From: CBDCYN01 sp965224205
Lineage (GTDB): Bacteria; Planctomycetota; Phycisphaerae; Phycisphaerales; Phycisphaeraceae
DNA: 64,000 nt
Direction of reading: 5' to 3'
NCBI GenBank assembly: GCA_965224205.1
Contig: CBDCYN010000015.1
Span: forward strand, 1 to 64,000
A program made the position numbers and the translations under genes. Shown here piece after piece: positions 15,440 through 23,077 of the stretch (its first letter is position 1; every line of letters begins with the position of its first letter). The notes under the pieces were generated by a model that had not been told where the DNA came from, searched no databases, and was given only the letters and a program-made list of their open reading frames with translations.

Positions 15440-16140
15440 GTTCGTATTATTTATTTTTTTGTATCTCTACGGTCGTAATCTCGCCTCACCACTTAACTGT
15501 CCTTTGCAGACAACAGCGAGATTTTCGCGGGTATTAATTATGACCGTCAGCTGTAGTTATCAGCGAAATTAGGCTTGCATCGGCTAGACACATCCAATTT
15601 CGCGTGGCGGGACTACCAGAATTAAATCAACCAATCTATCCACAATATATCAAACACACCAAAAACGTAAAGGCTGTATCACCTCACAGCCGCTTCGAAT
15701 CCGCCTCACTGCTTGTCCACAATCATTTAAATCCATCGCCTCCATTCTATCTCCATCACAATCCCAATCGGCAAACATTTATGAATTCATCCCACAGCTT
15801 TCTTACACAGCCCACGATCTCTCTGTTGGTGAATTAAACGCTATATTTCAATCCGTTGAGACAACCATTTGCTAAGGCTATATAACTCACGCCGTAGCCC
15901 TTCTAGCGAGCCTTTAAATCCGTCAAATCTAAGCAGAAGAATATTAATCATCCCTCTCAACCCACTCGCTTGTAAGCTCCTACATAGTTCAGGCCGCTAA
16001 ACATTCTCCGACCCAACTATGTATAAACTTATACATGACCTAAACCCCATGTCCTATTTTTGCCGGCTCTAATCTTCATTATAGGAAACCATTCTAACTT
16101 TACAACCCTTTTTTCGACCCTTCGCCATAATTTTCCTCTA
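15440..16140. other. G-poor, AT-rich non-coding island of unknown role
   Basis: Counting 15661-16140 by hand gives 56 G and 146 C in 480 bases on the plus strand: about 42% GC and a GC skew near -0.45. The flanks look far more GC-rich and balanced. Every frame is interrupted. Two sequences one base away from the TTATCCACA DnaA box occur: CTATCCACA at 15636-15644 and TTGTCCACA at 15713-15721. A structured minus-strand RNA, an origin-like element or recently acquired DNA are all possible. I cannot choose between them. Confidence 0.5.
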
Positions 16141-16227
16141 CTGTTGTTAAACTGGGGCGGTTGCGTTGCAGCGTGTTAATTGGCCTTGGTGGCTTGGTGG
16201 TTTTGATATCCAACAGCGATGGTTAGG

Positions 16228-16372
16228 CTCTGTCGGAAAACTTTGATCGGGTGCCACTGGTTGCTTGCCCGCCGGTACGAATACCTGTGTTGTTGGTGTC
16301 TGCACTAGCGGGTAAGCAGCCAGTGGCACACCCATGGACCTCCAAAACGAGGTTCCCGACAGGGCCTAGTTC
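16228..16372. repeat. Imperfect 145 bp palindrome (REP-like hairpin)
   Basis: GTGCCACTGGTTGCTTGCCC near 16251 pairs with GCGGGTAAGCAGCCAGTGGCAC near 16309-16330 at 20 of 22 positions. An outer pair, CTGTCGG..AAC near 16230 and GTTCCCGACAG near 16361, extends the structure. It ends just downstream of the frameshifted gene at 16378, so it could act as a terminator for that minus-strand gene. The inner arm resembles extragenic palindromes I associate with planctomycete genomes. Confidence 0.55.
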
Positions 16373-16377
16373 TTTGG

Positions 16378-17320
16378 CTACGATTCACGATCGCTTAACA
16401 CCCCGCCATCGCTGTTCGCCGCGGTCAACGCTGCGTACTGCTGCGGGGTGCACAAGAGCTCAGCCCGACGCATCAGCCACGAGGCCAGCTCCGGGCGTTT
16501 CTGCCGCCTAGCCGCGATCGATAGCAGTACATGCAACGCCCCGCACTCCGCAGCCGGCAGCAGCTCGATCAGGCTTAACTTCTTTCGGACCTGGCGCAGC
16601 GCCACCGCCGTGTGCCCACAAGCCATCTCGTATCGCGTCTGCAACGGCAGCAGCTGCAACAAGTCGATGACGCCAGGCTTCATCTGATGCAACTCGATCA
16701 ACCCCCCAATACGACCCCAGCAGGTCGCCGCACCTTAGCCTGCTGTCGACCATCAGCAGAAGAAGGTGACCACGCACCCTCCCGAACGCCGCGCCCGTCC
16801 CACCGCCCAGGACCAATGCCGCCGTTTCATCCAGCGACCGCTGCCGAGAGGCGCCGTGGCCCAGAACTGCGGTCGCGATCGCCGCCGCCTCGGCGTACCG
16901 CCGCTGACGGTGACGCAAAACCGCCAACCGGTGATACAGCAGCAGGCGGATCACCGGCTGCAGCGGGTGAGATTTCATCGCCAAGATCAGCTGCGCCTCA
17001 GCCAGGGCCGGCTCGGTCTCGATCATCGCCGTCAGCCTCGGGACCTGCCGGACCACCCCCACGCTCACCCGATTCATCGCGTACCAAGCCCCAAACAGGA
17101 TCAAAATCATCACCCACTGGGCTTGGTCCGACACCCGCGCCGACCAAGCGGCGATAAAGGTCACGATCATCGCCGCGACCACCGACGTACGGATCGCGGC
17201 ATCCGTGATCATCTCCCGCCGCAAGTGCCACGGCTGAAACAACCCCAGCGGCGGTGTGGGTGGACTTAAATCCTCGGTGCGTGGCGAGTCCATCGGGCGG
17301 ATCGGTGAGTCAACAGCCAT
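16378..17320 (-). pseudogene. Two-helix membrane protein with solenoid domain, frameshifted
   Basis: The reading frame from ATG 17320 has two membrane helices (about residues 44-63 and 69-84) followed by helical repeats. It leaves its natural frame at a run of six C at 16702-16707 (G6 on the coding strand). With one G removed, translation continues without interruption as YWGLIELHQMKPG to a stop at 16378, adding about 107 residues of matching helical solenoid. The read-through in the present frame is Arg/Gly/Ala-rich and implausible. A homopolymer indel in sequencing or a real recent mutation would both explain this. The start overlaps the upstream gene by 11 bp, so the two are translationally coupled. 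Function is unknown. Confidence 0.7.
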
Positions 17321-18200
17321 AGGCGGATAACGGTTCGAGTTCGGGGAAACGATCGATCAACACCCCCCGGGGCAACAGGGTCGTCGCGTACGACCACCAT
17401 TTCGTAGCCGGCCGGTCCACGGGTTCGCCCTGGCCGCCCTCGAGGCGATGATACGCCAGCGCCGTCAACGCGTAACCGAACCCGGCGTCGACCCCCAACG
17501 GGCGCAGGTGGTCGATCATGGCGGTCGACCCCTCCGCGGCTTCGGCCCAGTGGTTCGTGCGGACCTGCTGGATTAACCGCGCCAGGTGGTAACCGGCGCT
17601 GATCGGGGTGTGCGGAAACTTACCCAACGCGGGACGCAAACGAGAGAGCGTATCATCAGCGTCGCTGAGGCGGCCGTCAGCCAATTCAGCGATCGCGCAC
17701 TGAACCCGCAGCTGGACCGTGCCCGGTTGGTCGCTGGGCAATTCCTGGATCAGGAACCGGTACGCCTCGATCGCCGCCTCATACGCCTTGACCTGATCCA
17801 GGCTCACTGCCATCGCGGTCACGACCCGGGCGTGCAGGTCGGGCTGCGACTCCAACGCGGGCAGCGTCCGCCAACCCATCCGCAGGCACTGGGGCCAATA
17901 CCGCAGCATCGCCAGCTCTTGCGTCCGTAATACCCGATGCTGTAGCCGCCGTATCCGCGTTGCACGCCGCGCCAGCGTGACCAGCACCCCAGCCACCCCA
18001 AGCCAAGGCAAGACAGCGGCTAGCGGGTGGGTGCTCACAACGCTCACGATAAGGATGACCACCAGCACGACCAGGGGCGTCCACAGCGCCCATTTGGACG
18101 ATTCACGCGCCGGGTACCGCGCAAGGAACGACCGGATCTGCTGCCCGGTGGGGGGCACAAACCGGCGATTGCGGCGGTGATCTATCGTTGATCCTGTCAT
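17310..18200 (-). CDS. Two-helix membrane protein with TPR-like C-terminus, unknown function
   Basis: The protein has about 296 residues from the chosen ATG at 18200; the frame is open to 18293, but the extra N-terminus is low-quality. Two adjacent membrane helices (WTPLVVLVVILIVSVV and AAVLPWLGVAGVLVTL) are followed by a helical solenoid (residues about 100-260) with ALESQPDLHARVVTAMAVSL and YEAAIEAYRFLIQEL, similar to tetratricopeptide units. The downstream frameshifted gene has the same architecture, so the pair probably arose by tandem duplication. A scaffold role at the membrane is plausible but speculative. Confidence 0.7.
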   Translation of the reverse strand: MTGSTIDHRRNRRFVPPTGQQIRSFLARYPARESSKWALWTPLVVLVVILIVSVVSTHPLAAVLPWLGVAGVLVTLARRATRIRRLQHRVLRTQELAMLRYWPQCLRMGWRTLPALESQPDLHARVVTAMAVSLDQVKAYEAAIEAYRFLIQELPSDQPGTVQLRVQCAIAELADGRLSDADDTLSRLRPALGKFPHTPISAGYHLARLIQQVRTNHWAEAAEGSTAMIDHLRPLGVDAGFGYALTALAYHRLEGGQGEPVDRPATKWWSYATTLLPRGVLIDRFPELEPLSAYGC

Positions 18201-18256
18201 GGCGTGCCGAAAGAAGGAATCTAAAGAAGAAATCTTTCGACGTCTCGTCTGCTTCA

Positions 18257-18277
18257 CCCCGCGTGATTCACGCGGGG
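18257..18277. repeat. CCCCGCGTG-ATT-CACGCGGGG hairpin
   Basis: A perfect 9 bp stem with a 3-base ATT loop, followed by CTAAAAA, lies upstream of the membrane protein gene. The same GTGATTCAC core with C/G arms and a trailing GGGCTA recurs at 43115-43140, so this is a small extragenic hairpin family. Confidence 0.75.
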
Positions 18278-18354
18278 CTAAAAACGCGTGCATCGATCCA
18301 GCTTTGCTTTACTCAATCATAACCAATCGACCCTCACGTTCCTGGGGGCGGCAG

Positions 18355-18819
18355 CTACGTCGCCCCCTCGCGCCCGCCCGGAACCGGGTTGAACCAATAC
18401 AACATGAAATAGATCACCACCCCGGTCACCGATACATACAACCAGATCGGGTACCCCACCCGCGCCACGCGGCGGTGGCGCTCGTAACGCCCGCTGACCC
18501 CCAAACGGATCAGCCACACCGCCCATACTGGCACCGTCACCGCCAACACGATATGGCTTAGCAGCACACTATAATAGAACGTCTTGCTCAGCCCCACCCC
18601 GTGGTACTTTGTGTGCAACCCCCCTTTTTCCATCACCCGCCAAAGGTAATGGATCACGTAGCAGACCAGGAACAACCCCGAAAAAACACTGGCCGTGACC
18701 ATGCACCGGCGGTGCGCCGCCACGCGGCGTTTCTTGATAAAGCCAAAACCCGCGATCAGGCACACGCACGCCACCGCGTTGAGCGATGCATTCACAGCCG
18801 GCATGAACGATAGATCCAC
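18355..18819 (-). CDS. DUF420 family membrane protein (CtaM/YozB-like)
   Basis: The 154-residue protein has four membrane helices and matches DUF420. The N-terminal LPAVNASLNA-like block appears as MPAVNASLNAVACV, then KKRRVAAHRRCMVTA and a HIVLAVTVPVW helix with conserved His. Firmicute relatives (CtaM/YozB) are needed for maturation of haem-copper terminal oxidases; that role here is inferred. No cytochrome oxidase subunit genes are in this window. The start is the first ATG in frame. About 150 bp separate it from the next minus-strand gene. Confidence 0.85.
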   Translation of the reverse strand: MDLSFMPAVNASLNAVACVCLIAGFGFIKKRRVAAHRRCMVTASVFSGLFLVCYVIHYLWRVMEKGGLHTKYHGVGLSKTFYYSVLLSHIVLAVTVPVWAVWLIRLGVSGRYERHRRVARVGYPIWLYVSVTGVVIYFMLYWFNPVPGGREGAT

Positions 18820-19348
18820 GGTCGAACGGCTCCGGTTGATCGGATCGTTATATCAATCGCAAATTGTTTGAAGTCCGAAGGAAGGTCATCACCGCCTGAC
18901 CCCACTTGGCCCCCCGTCAATCACGGAAGGCTAGAGCGTACCCCGAAATGGTGTACGACGCCCCCAGCGAGCCGCGACCGTGAGGCAGCGGGTTTCTCGG
19001 AATACCCCGACCACTTGATGTCGTACACAAAATCGGGAAACGATCTAACGACGCGAGAGCATGTGTATCAATAGCTAACATCACGCTCAACGCAATAGGC
19101 TTATACGCGGTGCGTATAGATTTCCTGGTGATTTTTCATCGCCGCCCCCCGGAGGCTGCGTGCGCAACTCCTTAATGTTGCATCTGCTTCATAGCCCACG
19201 ACACCCGCGATGCCTGCCCGGGGCTAGAGTGTTACGCCGTGGGGATTTTATACAATATCCTTGACAATTTCCCATGTTATAATACGGTCGCGTCATAGAG
19301 ACGTGCCCGATATTCCGGTCCACACACACTGAGTCAAGGAGACATGAG
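18820..19348. other. 529 bp spacer with MITE and 5' region of the FG-GAP gene
   Basis: It contains the TAGAGCG-ended element (18932-19051) and an isolated TATACGC..GCGTATA palindrome at about 19102-19118. An AT-rich stretch at 19245-19290 carries TTGACA (19261-19266) and TATAAT (19278-19283) only 11 bp apart, too close for a standard sigma-70 promoter. A strong Shine-Dalgarno, AAGGAGA (19336-19342), ends the region. Confidence 0.6.
18932..19051. mobile_element. MITE-like element with TAGAGCG terminal inverted repeats
   Basis: TAGAGCGTACCCCG (from 18932) and, on the other strand, TAGATCGTTTCCCG (from 19051) begin 28 bp terminal repeats that match at 22 of 28 positions and end in GTGTACGAC. 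The element is 120 bp with no coding capacity. Its interior holds the AGCGAGCCGCGACCGTGAGG repeat (18966-18995). The first seven bases equal the ends of the IS630 element at 36314-37329, and TA is the usual IS630 target, so cross-mobilisation is likely. Confidence 0.65.
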
Positions 19349-21124
19349 ATGAATCGTGGCGATACCTTGGTTGGCCCTTTGTACGAGATCAGGCGGCTGG
19401 GTACACGGGCGGCAGCGATAGCGGCGATTATGACAACCGGTTGGTTGGGTTGGCTAGGCTGGCCGCCCCTTGAACCGGTGCACGCCGGTGGACTGGGGAT
19501 CGGCCCCGATCAAGACCTGCGCAAGGTCGAATCCAACGCCTTGCCTGTGGTGTTTGAAGACGCTACGGACCAGGTCTCCGGCTTTGTCCACGCCACCAAC
19601 GGTGGTGACGCGGGCACCGGCGTGGCCTGGTTCGATTACAACAACGACGGGTGGCTCGACTTCTACGTCGCCAACGGCATCGGCCACGACGATGGGCTGA
19701 TGCGAAACAACGGCGACGGGACCTTCACCAACGTGATCGACCAAGCCGGGTTCGGCGACGCCAACGGCAGCTCCGGGGTCGTCACCGGTGACCTCGACAA
19801 TGACGGGCACAGCGATCTGATCGTCGTCGGCGAGCCTGGGGCGCTGGTGCTGTTCGTGGTGCCGTCACCGAAATCGATCCGGGTTTTCAAGAACAACGGC
19901 GACGGGACGTTCACCGACGTGACCGCCGGGTCGGGCATCGAGATCCCCAACGAGGCCGGCATGGCGCTGCAGCCGGTGCTGGGGGATATCGATAACGACG
20001 GCCTGGTCGACGTGTTCGTGACCGGTCCCGGTAGTGTCAACACCCAGCAGCTTAAGCCCAGCCACATGTTCCGTAACCTCGGCGGGTTTAAGTTCACCGA
20101 CATCAGCGCCGTCTCGGGCACCGACGCGGCGGTCGGGGCGTGTCCCGCGGCGTTTTCCCATTACGACGATGACGGCTTCATCGACCTGTACATCGCCGAC
20201 TGCGCCGACATCCTCGGCCGACCCCAGGCGATGCGCCTGCTCAAAAATAACGGGGACCTGACGTTCACTGATATCACCGGCCAGGTGAACCTGCCCGATT
20301 CCGACCTCAACAACCCCCAGCTGGGCGAGCGCGGGTTCTGGATGTGCGTGGCCCTGGGTGACTACGACAACGACCGCGACTTTGACCTGTTTGCGACCAA
20401 CCTCGGGCTGCTTTTCGATGGCAGCCTGATCCCCTTCTTCGCCAACCAGCCGCACGGGTTCTTTGAGCGCGGCACCGACGGGAAGTTCATCTCCGTCGAG
20501 CAGCAGGTGGGGATCGATCCTCTAGCGGAACACTTCAGCTGGGGCGGCAGCTTCGCGGACTTCAACAACGACGGGTGGGAAGACCTCGTGTTCGTGGGCA
20601 ACATCCCTCAGCCGCCGTTCTTGCAGGTCGGCAACCCCGGTTACCTGTTCGTGAACCAGGGCGACAAGACCTTCCGCCGCGACCCGCTGCCGGTCGACCT
20701 GGGCAACCGGTTCTCGACCGGCCTGGCGGTGGCGGACTACAACAACGACGGGGCGGTCGACGTGGTGGTCAGCAACGGTGCCTATGCCGGTGACCCCAAC
20801 CCGGTGCCGGTCCTTCTAAAGAACACCCCGCCCAAGAACAACCGCAACGGGTGGATCACCGTCCGCCTCGTGGGGACCGAATCGAACCGCGACGCGATCG
20901 GTTCCCGGGTGCGCGTGCACCTGCCGGGTCGGGTCCTTACCAAAGAAATCCGCGCCGGGTCGAGTTTCTTATCCCAAGACAGCCTGTGGTTGACCTTCGG
21001 TCTCAATAAAGATCGCAAGGCTGACAAGATCGAGGTGTTCTGGCCATCGGGCAAGGTCGAGACTTTTGTCAAAGTCAACGGCCAACGGATGGTCACCATC
21101 ACCGAGGGCCAGGGCGTGCGGTAA
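19349..21124 (+). CDS. Secreted FG-GAP/VCBS repeat protein with ASPIC/UnbV C-terminal domain
   Basis: The 591-residue exported protein has an N-terminal hydrophobic stretch ending near PVHAGG as the likely signal peptide. Seven or more calcium-binding FG-GAP motifs of the DxNxDGxxD type follow (DYNNDGWLDFY, DLDNDGHSDLI, DIDNDGLVDVF, DDDGFIDLY, DFNNDGWEDLV, DYNNDGAVDVV), which build a beta-propeller. The C-terminal about 95 residues (WITVRLVGT, IGSRVRV, EIRAGSS, LWLTFGL, IEVFWPSGK) are the ASPIC/UnbV domain. Such proteins are very common in planctomycetes. Roles in adhesion or polymer binding are proposed but not proven. AAGGAGA lies 6 bases before the ATG. Confidence 0.92.
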   Translation: MNRGDTLVGPLYEIRRLGTRAAAIAAIMTTGWLGWLGWPPLEPVHAGGLGIGPDQDLRKVESNALPVVFEDATDQVSGFVHATNGGDAGTGVAWFDYNNDGWLDFYVANGIGHDDGLMRNNGDGTFTNVIDQAGFGDANGSSGVVTGDLDNDGHSDLIVVGEPGALVLFVVPSPKSIRVFKNNGDGTFTDVTAGSGIEIPNEAGMALQPVLGDIDNDGLVDVFVTGPGSVNTQQLKPSHMFRNLGGFKFTDISAVSGTDAAVGACPAAFSHYDDDGFIDLYIADCADILGRPQAMRLLKNNGDLTFTDITGQVNLPDSDLNNPQLGERGFWMCVALGDYDNDRDFDLFATNLGLLFDGSLIPFFANQPHGFFERGTDGKFISVEQQVGIDPLAEHFSWGGSFADFNNDGWEDLVFVGNIPQPPFLQVGNPGYLFVNQGDKTFRRDPLPVDLGNRFSTGLAVADYNNDGAVDVVVSNGAYAGDPNPVPVLLKNTPPKNNRNGWITVRLVGTESNRDAIGSRVRVHLPGRVLTKEIRAGSSFLSQDSLWLTFGLNKDRKADKIEVFWPSGKVETFVKVNGQRMVTITEGQGVR

Positions 21125-21204
21125 GATCGCGAGGTCACTCGTTGGCGACGAACCGCGTCGAGAGTTCCCTAAGGACGCACAAGTTTCGCACAAGGCTACT
21201 CAAC

Positions 21205-21233
21205 GAGCCGCGACCGTGAGGGAGCGGGTTCTT
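21205..21233 (+). repeat. GAGCCGCGACCGTGAGG repeat, single arm
   Basis: One arm of the hairpin family is present (GAGCCGCGACCGTGAGGGAG plus CGGGTTCTT) without its inverted partner. It lies between the FG-GAP gene and the second yjbQ gene, about 30 bp before the latter's start. Confidence 0.8.
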
Positions 21234-21262
21234 GAGTGGCCACCCGCACGGAACGCCTTCCC

Positions 21263-21682
21263 ATGAAGCACCTACGCGAAGAGCTGTGGTTCAACACCCC
21301 CCACCGGCGGGATTACATCAACATTACCGACAAGGTGCAAGAGCTCATCACCCGCAGCGGGGTCCGTGAAGGCCTGTGCCTTGTCAACGCGATGCACATC
21401 ACCGCCAGCGTCTACATCAACGACGCCGAGTCCGGGCTGATCCATGACTACGACGACTGGCTCGAACGACTCGCCCCCCACGAGCCCATCTCCCAGTACC
21501 GCCACAACAACACCGGCGAAGACAATGCCGACGCCCACCTCAAACGCCAGGTCATGGGCCGGGAAGTCGTCGTCGCCATCACCGACGGCCAACTCGACTT
21601 CGGCCCGTGGGAGCAGATCTATTACGCGGAGTTCGACGGCCGGCGACGCAAGCGCGTGTTAGTGAAGATCATTGGAGAGTAA
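21263..21682 (+). CDS. YjbQ / UPF0047 family protein, second paralogue
   Basis: At 139 residues this has the same length and family as the protein at 2344-2763. The UPF0047 signature is YRHNNTGEDNADAHLKRQVMG, with the conserved His, Asp-Asn-Ala and second His, and it closes with KRVLVKIIGE. It starts MKHLREELWF; an upstream in-frame GTG at 21236 lies inside the repeat and is less likely. The two copies differ widely, pointing to an old duplication or separate acquisition. The biological role of the family is unsettled. Confidence 0.87.
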   Translation: MKHLREELWFNTPHRRDYINITDKVQELITRSGVREGLCLVNAMHITASVYINDAESGLIHDYDDWLERLAPHEPISQYRHNNTGEDNADAHLKRQVMGREVVVAITDGQLDFGPWEQIYYAEFDGRRRKRVLVKIIGE

Positions 21683-21769
21683 GTTCGACAATGGAGAGGA
21701 GTGTTAGATACATCACTCACGGACTTGATTGTCAGCTGATCCGTACCACCTCAATACTGAGGTTAAAGC

Positions 21770-22312
21770 ATGGCTGATTTAATTCGGCTTTGGTCATTTC
21801 ATAATCCTGAGTTCTCTCTCATCGAGGGACGCGTCGATCACAAGAAGTCCCACTATTACAACAAAGTGCCTAATGTTAAGCAGGCCTATGGAGAACTATG
21901 GCGACGGCTCAGTGTGCCAGACGGCCAGATCATCTGGTGCTACACAACTTTGGACGCACATCGCAGAACGAGTGACCCTTTGCGCCAATGGGAACTGTGC
22001 ATATCAAAGAGTGAAATCCTCTCGTATGTTGACGACGTGACCTGGTGTCGGATTATTGATCAAGAAATCTTTGAGGCGCCTCGGAGACTTTGGGGTCAAT
22101 GGAAGAATGAAGCGATCACCCAACATCCTGCTGACTACGATGCTCAGGCTCGATTTAGGAATAAAAAATTACAGGCGTTTCGTAATCAATCAGAACCCAA
22201 AGACGGATGGTGGTCTCAGATTTTTGTTGACCAGGATCGTGCCCCTGCTGAAGATGTGAATGCACTAATTATGCACCCAGTTAATGCAAGTCATGTTGTA
22301 GAGGTCAAGTAG
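21770..22312 (+). CDS. Hypothetical protein in low-GC DNA, possible recent acquisition
   Basis: The 180-residue soluble protein is not recognised. It starts MADLIRLWSFHNPEFSLIEG and contains VDHKKSHYYNKVP, IIWCYTTLDAHR, WELCISKSEILSYVDD, a Trp-rich middle (WCRIID, RLWGQWKNEA) and WWSQIFVD. These blocks look conserved and cytosolic, with no signal peptide or membrane helix. Base composition is clearly lower in GC than both neighbours, with AT-ending codons, suggesting horizontal transfer. It stands alone between a yjbQ gene and a convergent zinc-finger gene. Confidence 0.7.
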   Translation: MADLIRLWSFHNPEFSLIEGRVDHKKSHYYNKVPNVKQAYGELWRRLSVPDGQIIWCYTTLDAHRRTSDPLRQWELCISKSEILSYVDDVTWCRIIDQEIFEAPRRLWGQWKNEAITQHPADYDAQARFRNKKLQAFRNQSEPKDGWWSQIFVDQDRAPAEDVNALIMHPVNASHVVEVK

Positions 22313-22352
22313 CTCTTACTGCCTGCACAATGTCATGTAGCAGGTACTTCAC

Positions 22353-22880
22353 TCAGAACGCCCCCCAACTCTGATCGCCGCTGATGTAGTTGCTGGGGCA
22401 CAAGAACCGGAACAGCTTCGCGATCCGCTGGGACCGCGCCAGGGCGGCTTGGCTTTCTTCCTGGATCGCGTCGAGCTGGCTGCCGAATACGTCGTTGAAA
22501 TACGTCTTCGCAGCGGCTTTGCGTTCCTCTTCGGTGTCGTACTGGGTCCGCAGGTGCCCCAGCTCTCCGTGGTCGAGCCACACCCCCCCGCACCCCGGGC
22601 ACTCATCGACTTCGACCTCGTGCTTGACGCTACTAAAGTGGCGCATCATGACAATGTCGTCGCACTTGGGGCACTGCCGCCGCTGGGTGTGATCGACATG
22701 GATCGAGGGGTCTTTCTCGACCTCTAGCAGGTCCTGCCCGCCTGATTCGTGCGGCTCGTCGAATTTCTTGATTTCGTAGTTATCGAACCAGATCCCCCCG
22801 CACCCCCCGTCGCAGACGTCGACCGTCACGCCATCGACCGTTCGTTCATCAAGTTTATGTTGACACGCTGGGCAGTTCAT
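22353..22880 (-). CDS. zf-TFIIB zinc-ribbon protein, two fingers
   Basis: The 175-residue protein has two zf-TFIIB zinc ribbons. The first (residues about 1-40) has CPAC plus GGCGGIWFD; the second (about 68-105) has CPKC plus CPGCGGVWLDHGEL. The CGGxWxD signature is diagnostic. The C-terminal third is a charged helix followed by LARSQRIAKLFRFL. Bacterial proteins of this type are mostly uncharacterised, so binding of nucleic acid or protein is only inferred. The start ATG encodes MNCPACQHK, the normal first finger. It is convergent with the low-GC gene. Confidence 0.88.
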   Translation of the reverse strand: MNCPACQHKLDERTVDGVTVDVCDGGCGGIWFDNYEIKKFDEPHESGGQDLLEVEKDPSIHVDHTQRRQCPKCDDIVMMRHFSSVKHEVEVDECPGCGGVWLDHGELGHLRTQYDTEEERKAAAKTYFNDVFGSQLDAIQEESQAALARSQRIAKLFRFLCPSNYISGDQSWGAF

Positions 22881-23077
22881 AGGTCTCCAGTCCTAAAGGT
22901 TTTTACGTTGATCACTCGCTCCGGCTGATCGCCAGCCGATGGGTGCTGTCGGTCCGTCATCGGTACAAGACAGATCCGTGGGTATACCTCGGTCCAAACG
23001 GTCGGGCTCTGTAATAACGCCTGCGTCGCGGCAGGCTCGGGGCAACCCCGGCCACGGGTTGTAACGATGCGGCCGGT

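Larger units (their letters stand above)
15212..16377. other. 1.17 kb gene-free region: TATAC repeat, G-poor AT-rich island, palindrome
   Basis: Three distinct parts are visible: a TATAC-family copy (15303-15409); a 42% GC, strongly G-poor island from about 15440 to 16140; and a 145 bp imperfect palindrome (16228-16372). No open frame has a ribosome site or plausible composition. The island is listed separately. Confidence 0.65.

Noticed and set aside
15604..15837. 77-codon open frame in the G-poor island
   Set aside because: There is no ribosome site, the composition is low-complexity, and all frames break nearby.
19261..19283. TTGACA and TATAAT before the FG-GAP gene as a promoter
   Set aside because: Spacing is 11 bp, too short for a standard sigma-70 promoter; listed only as a description.
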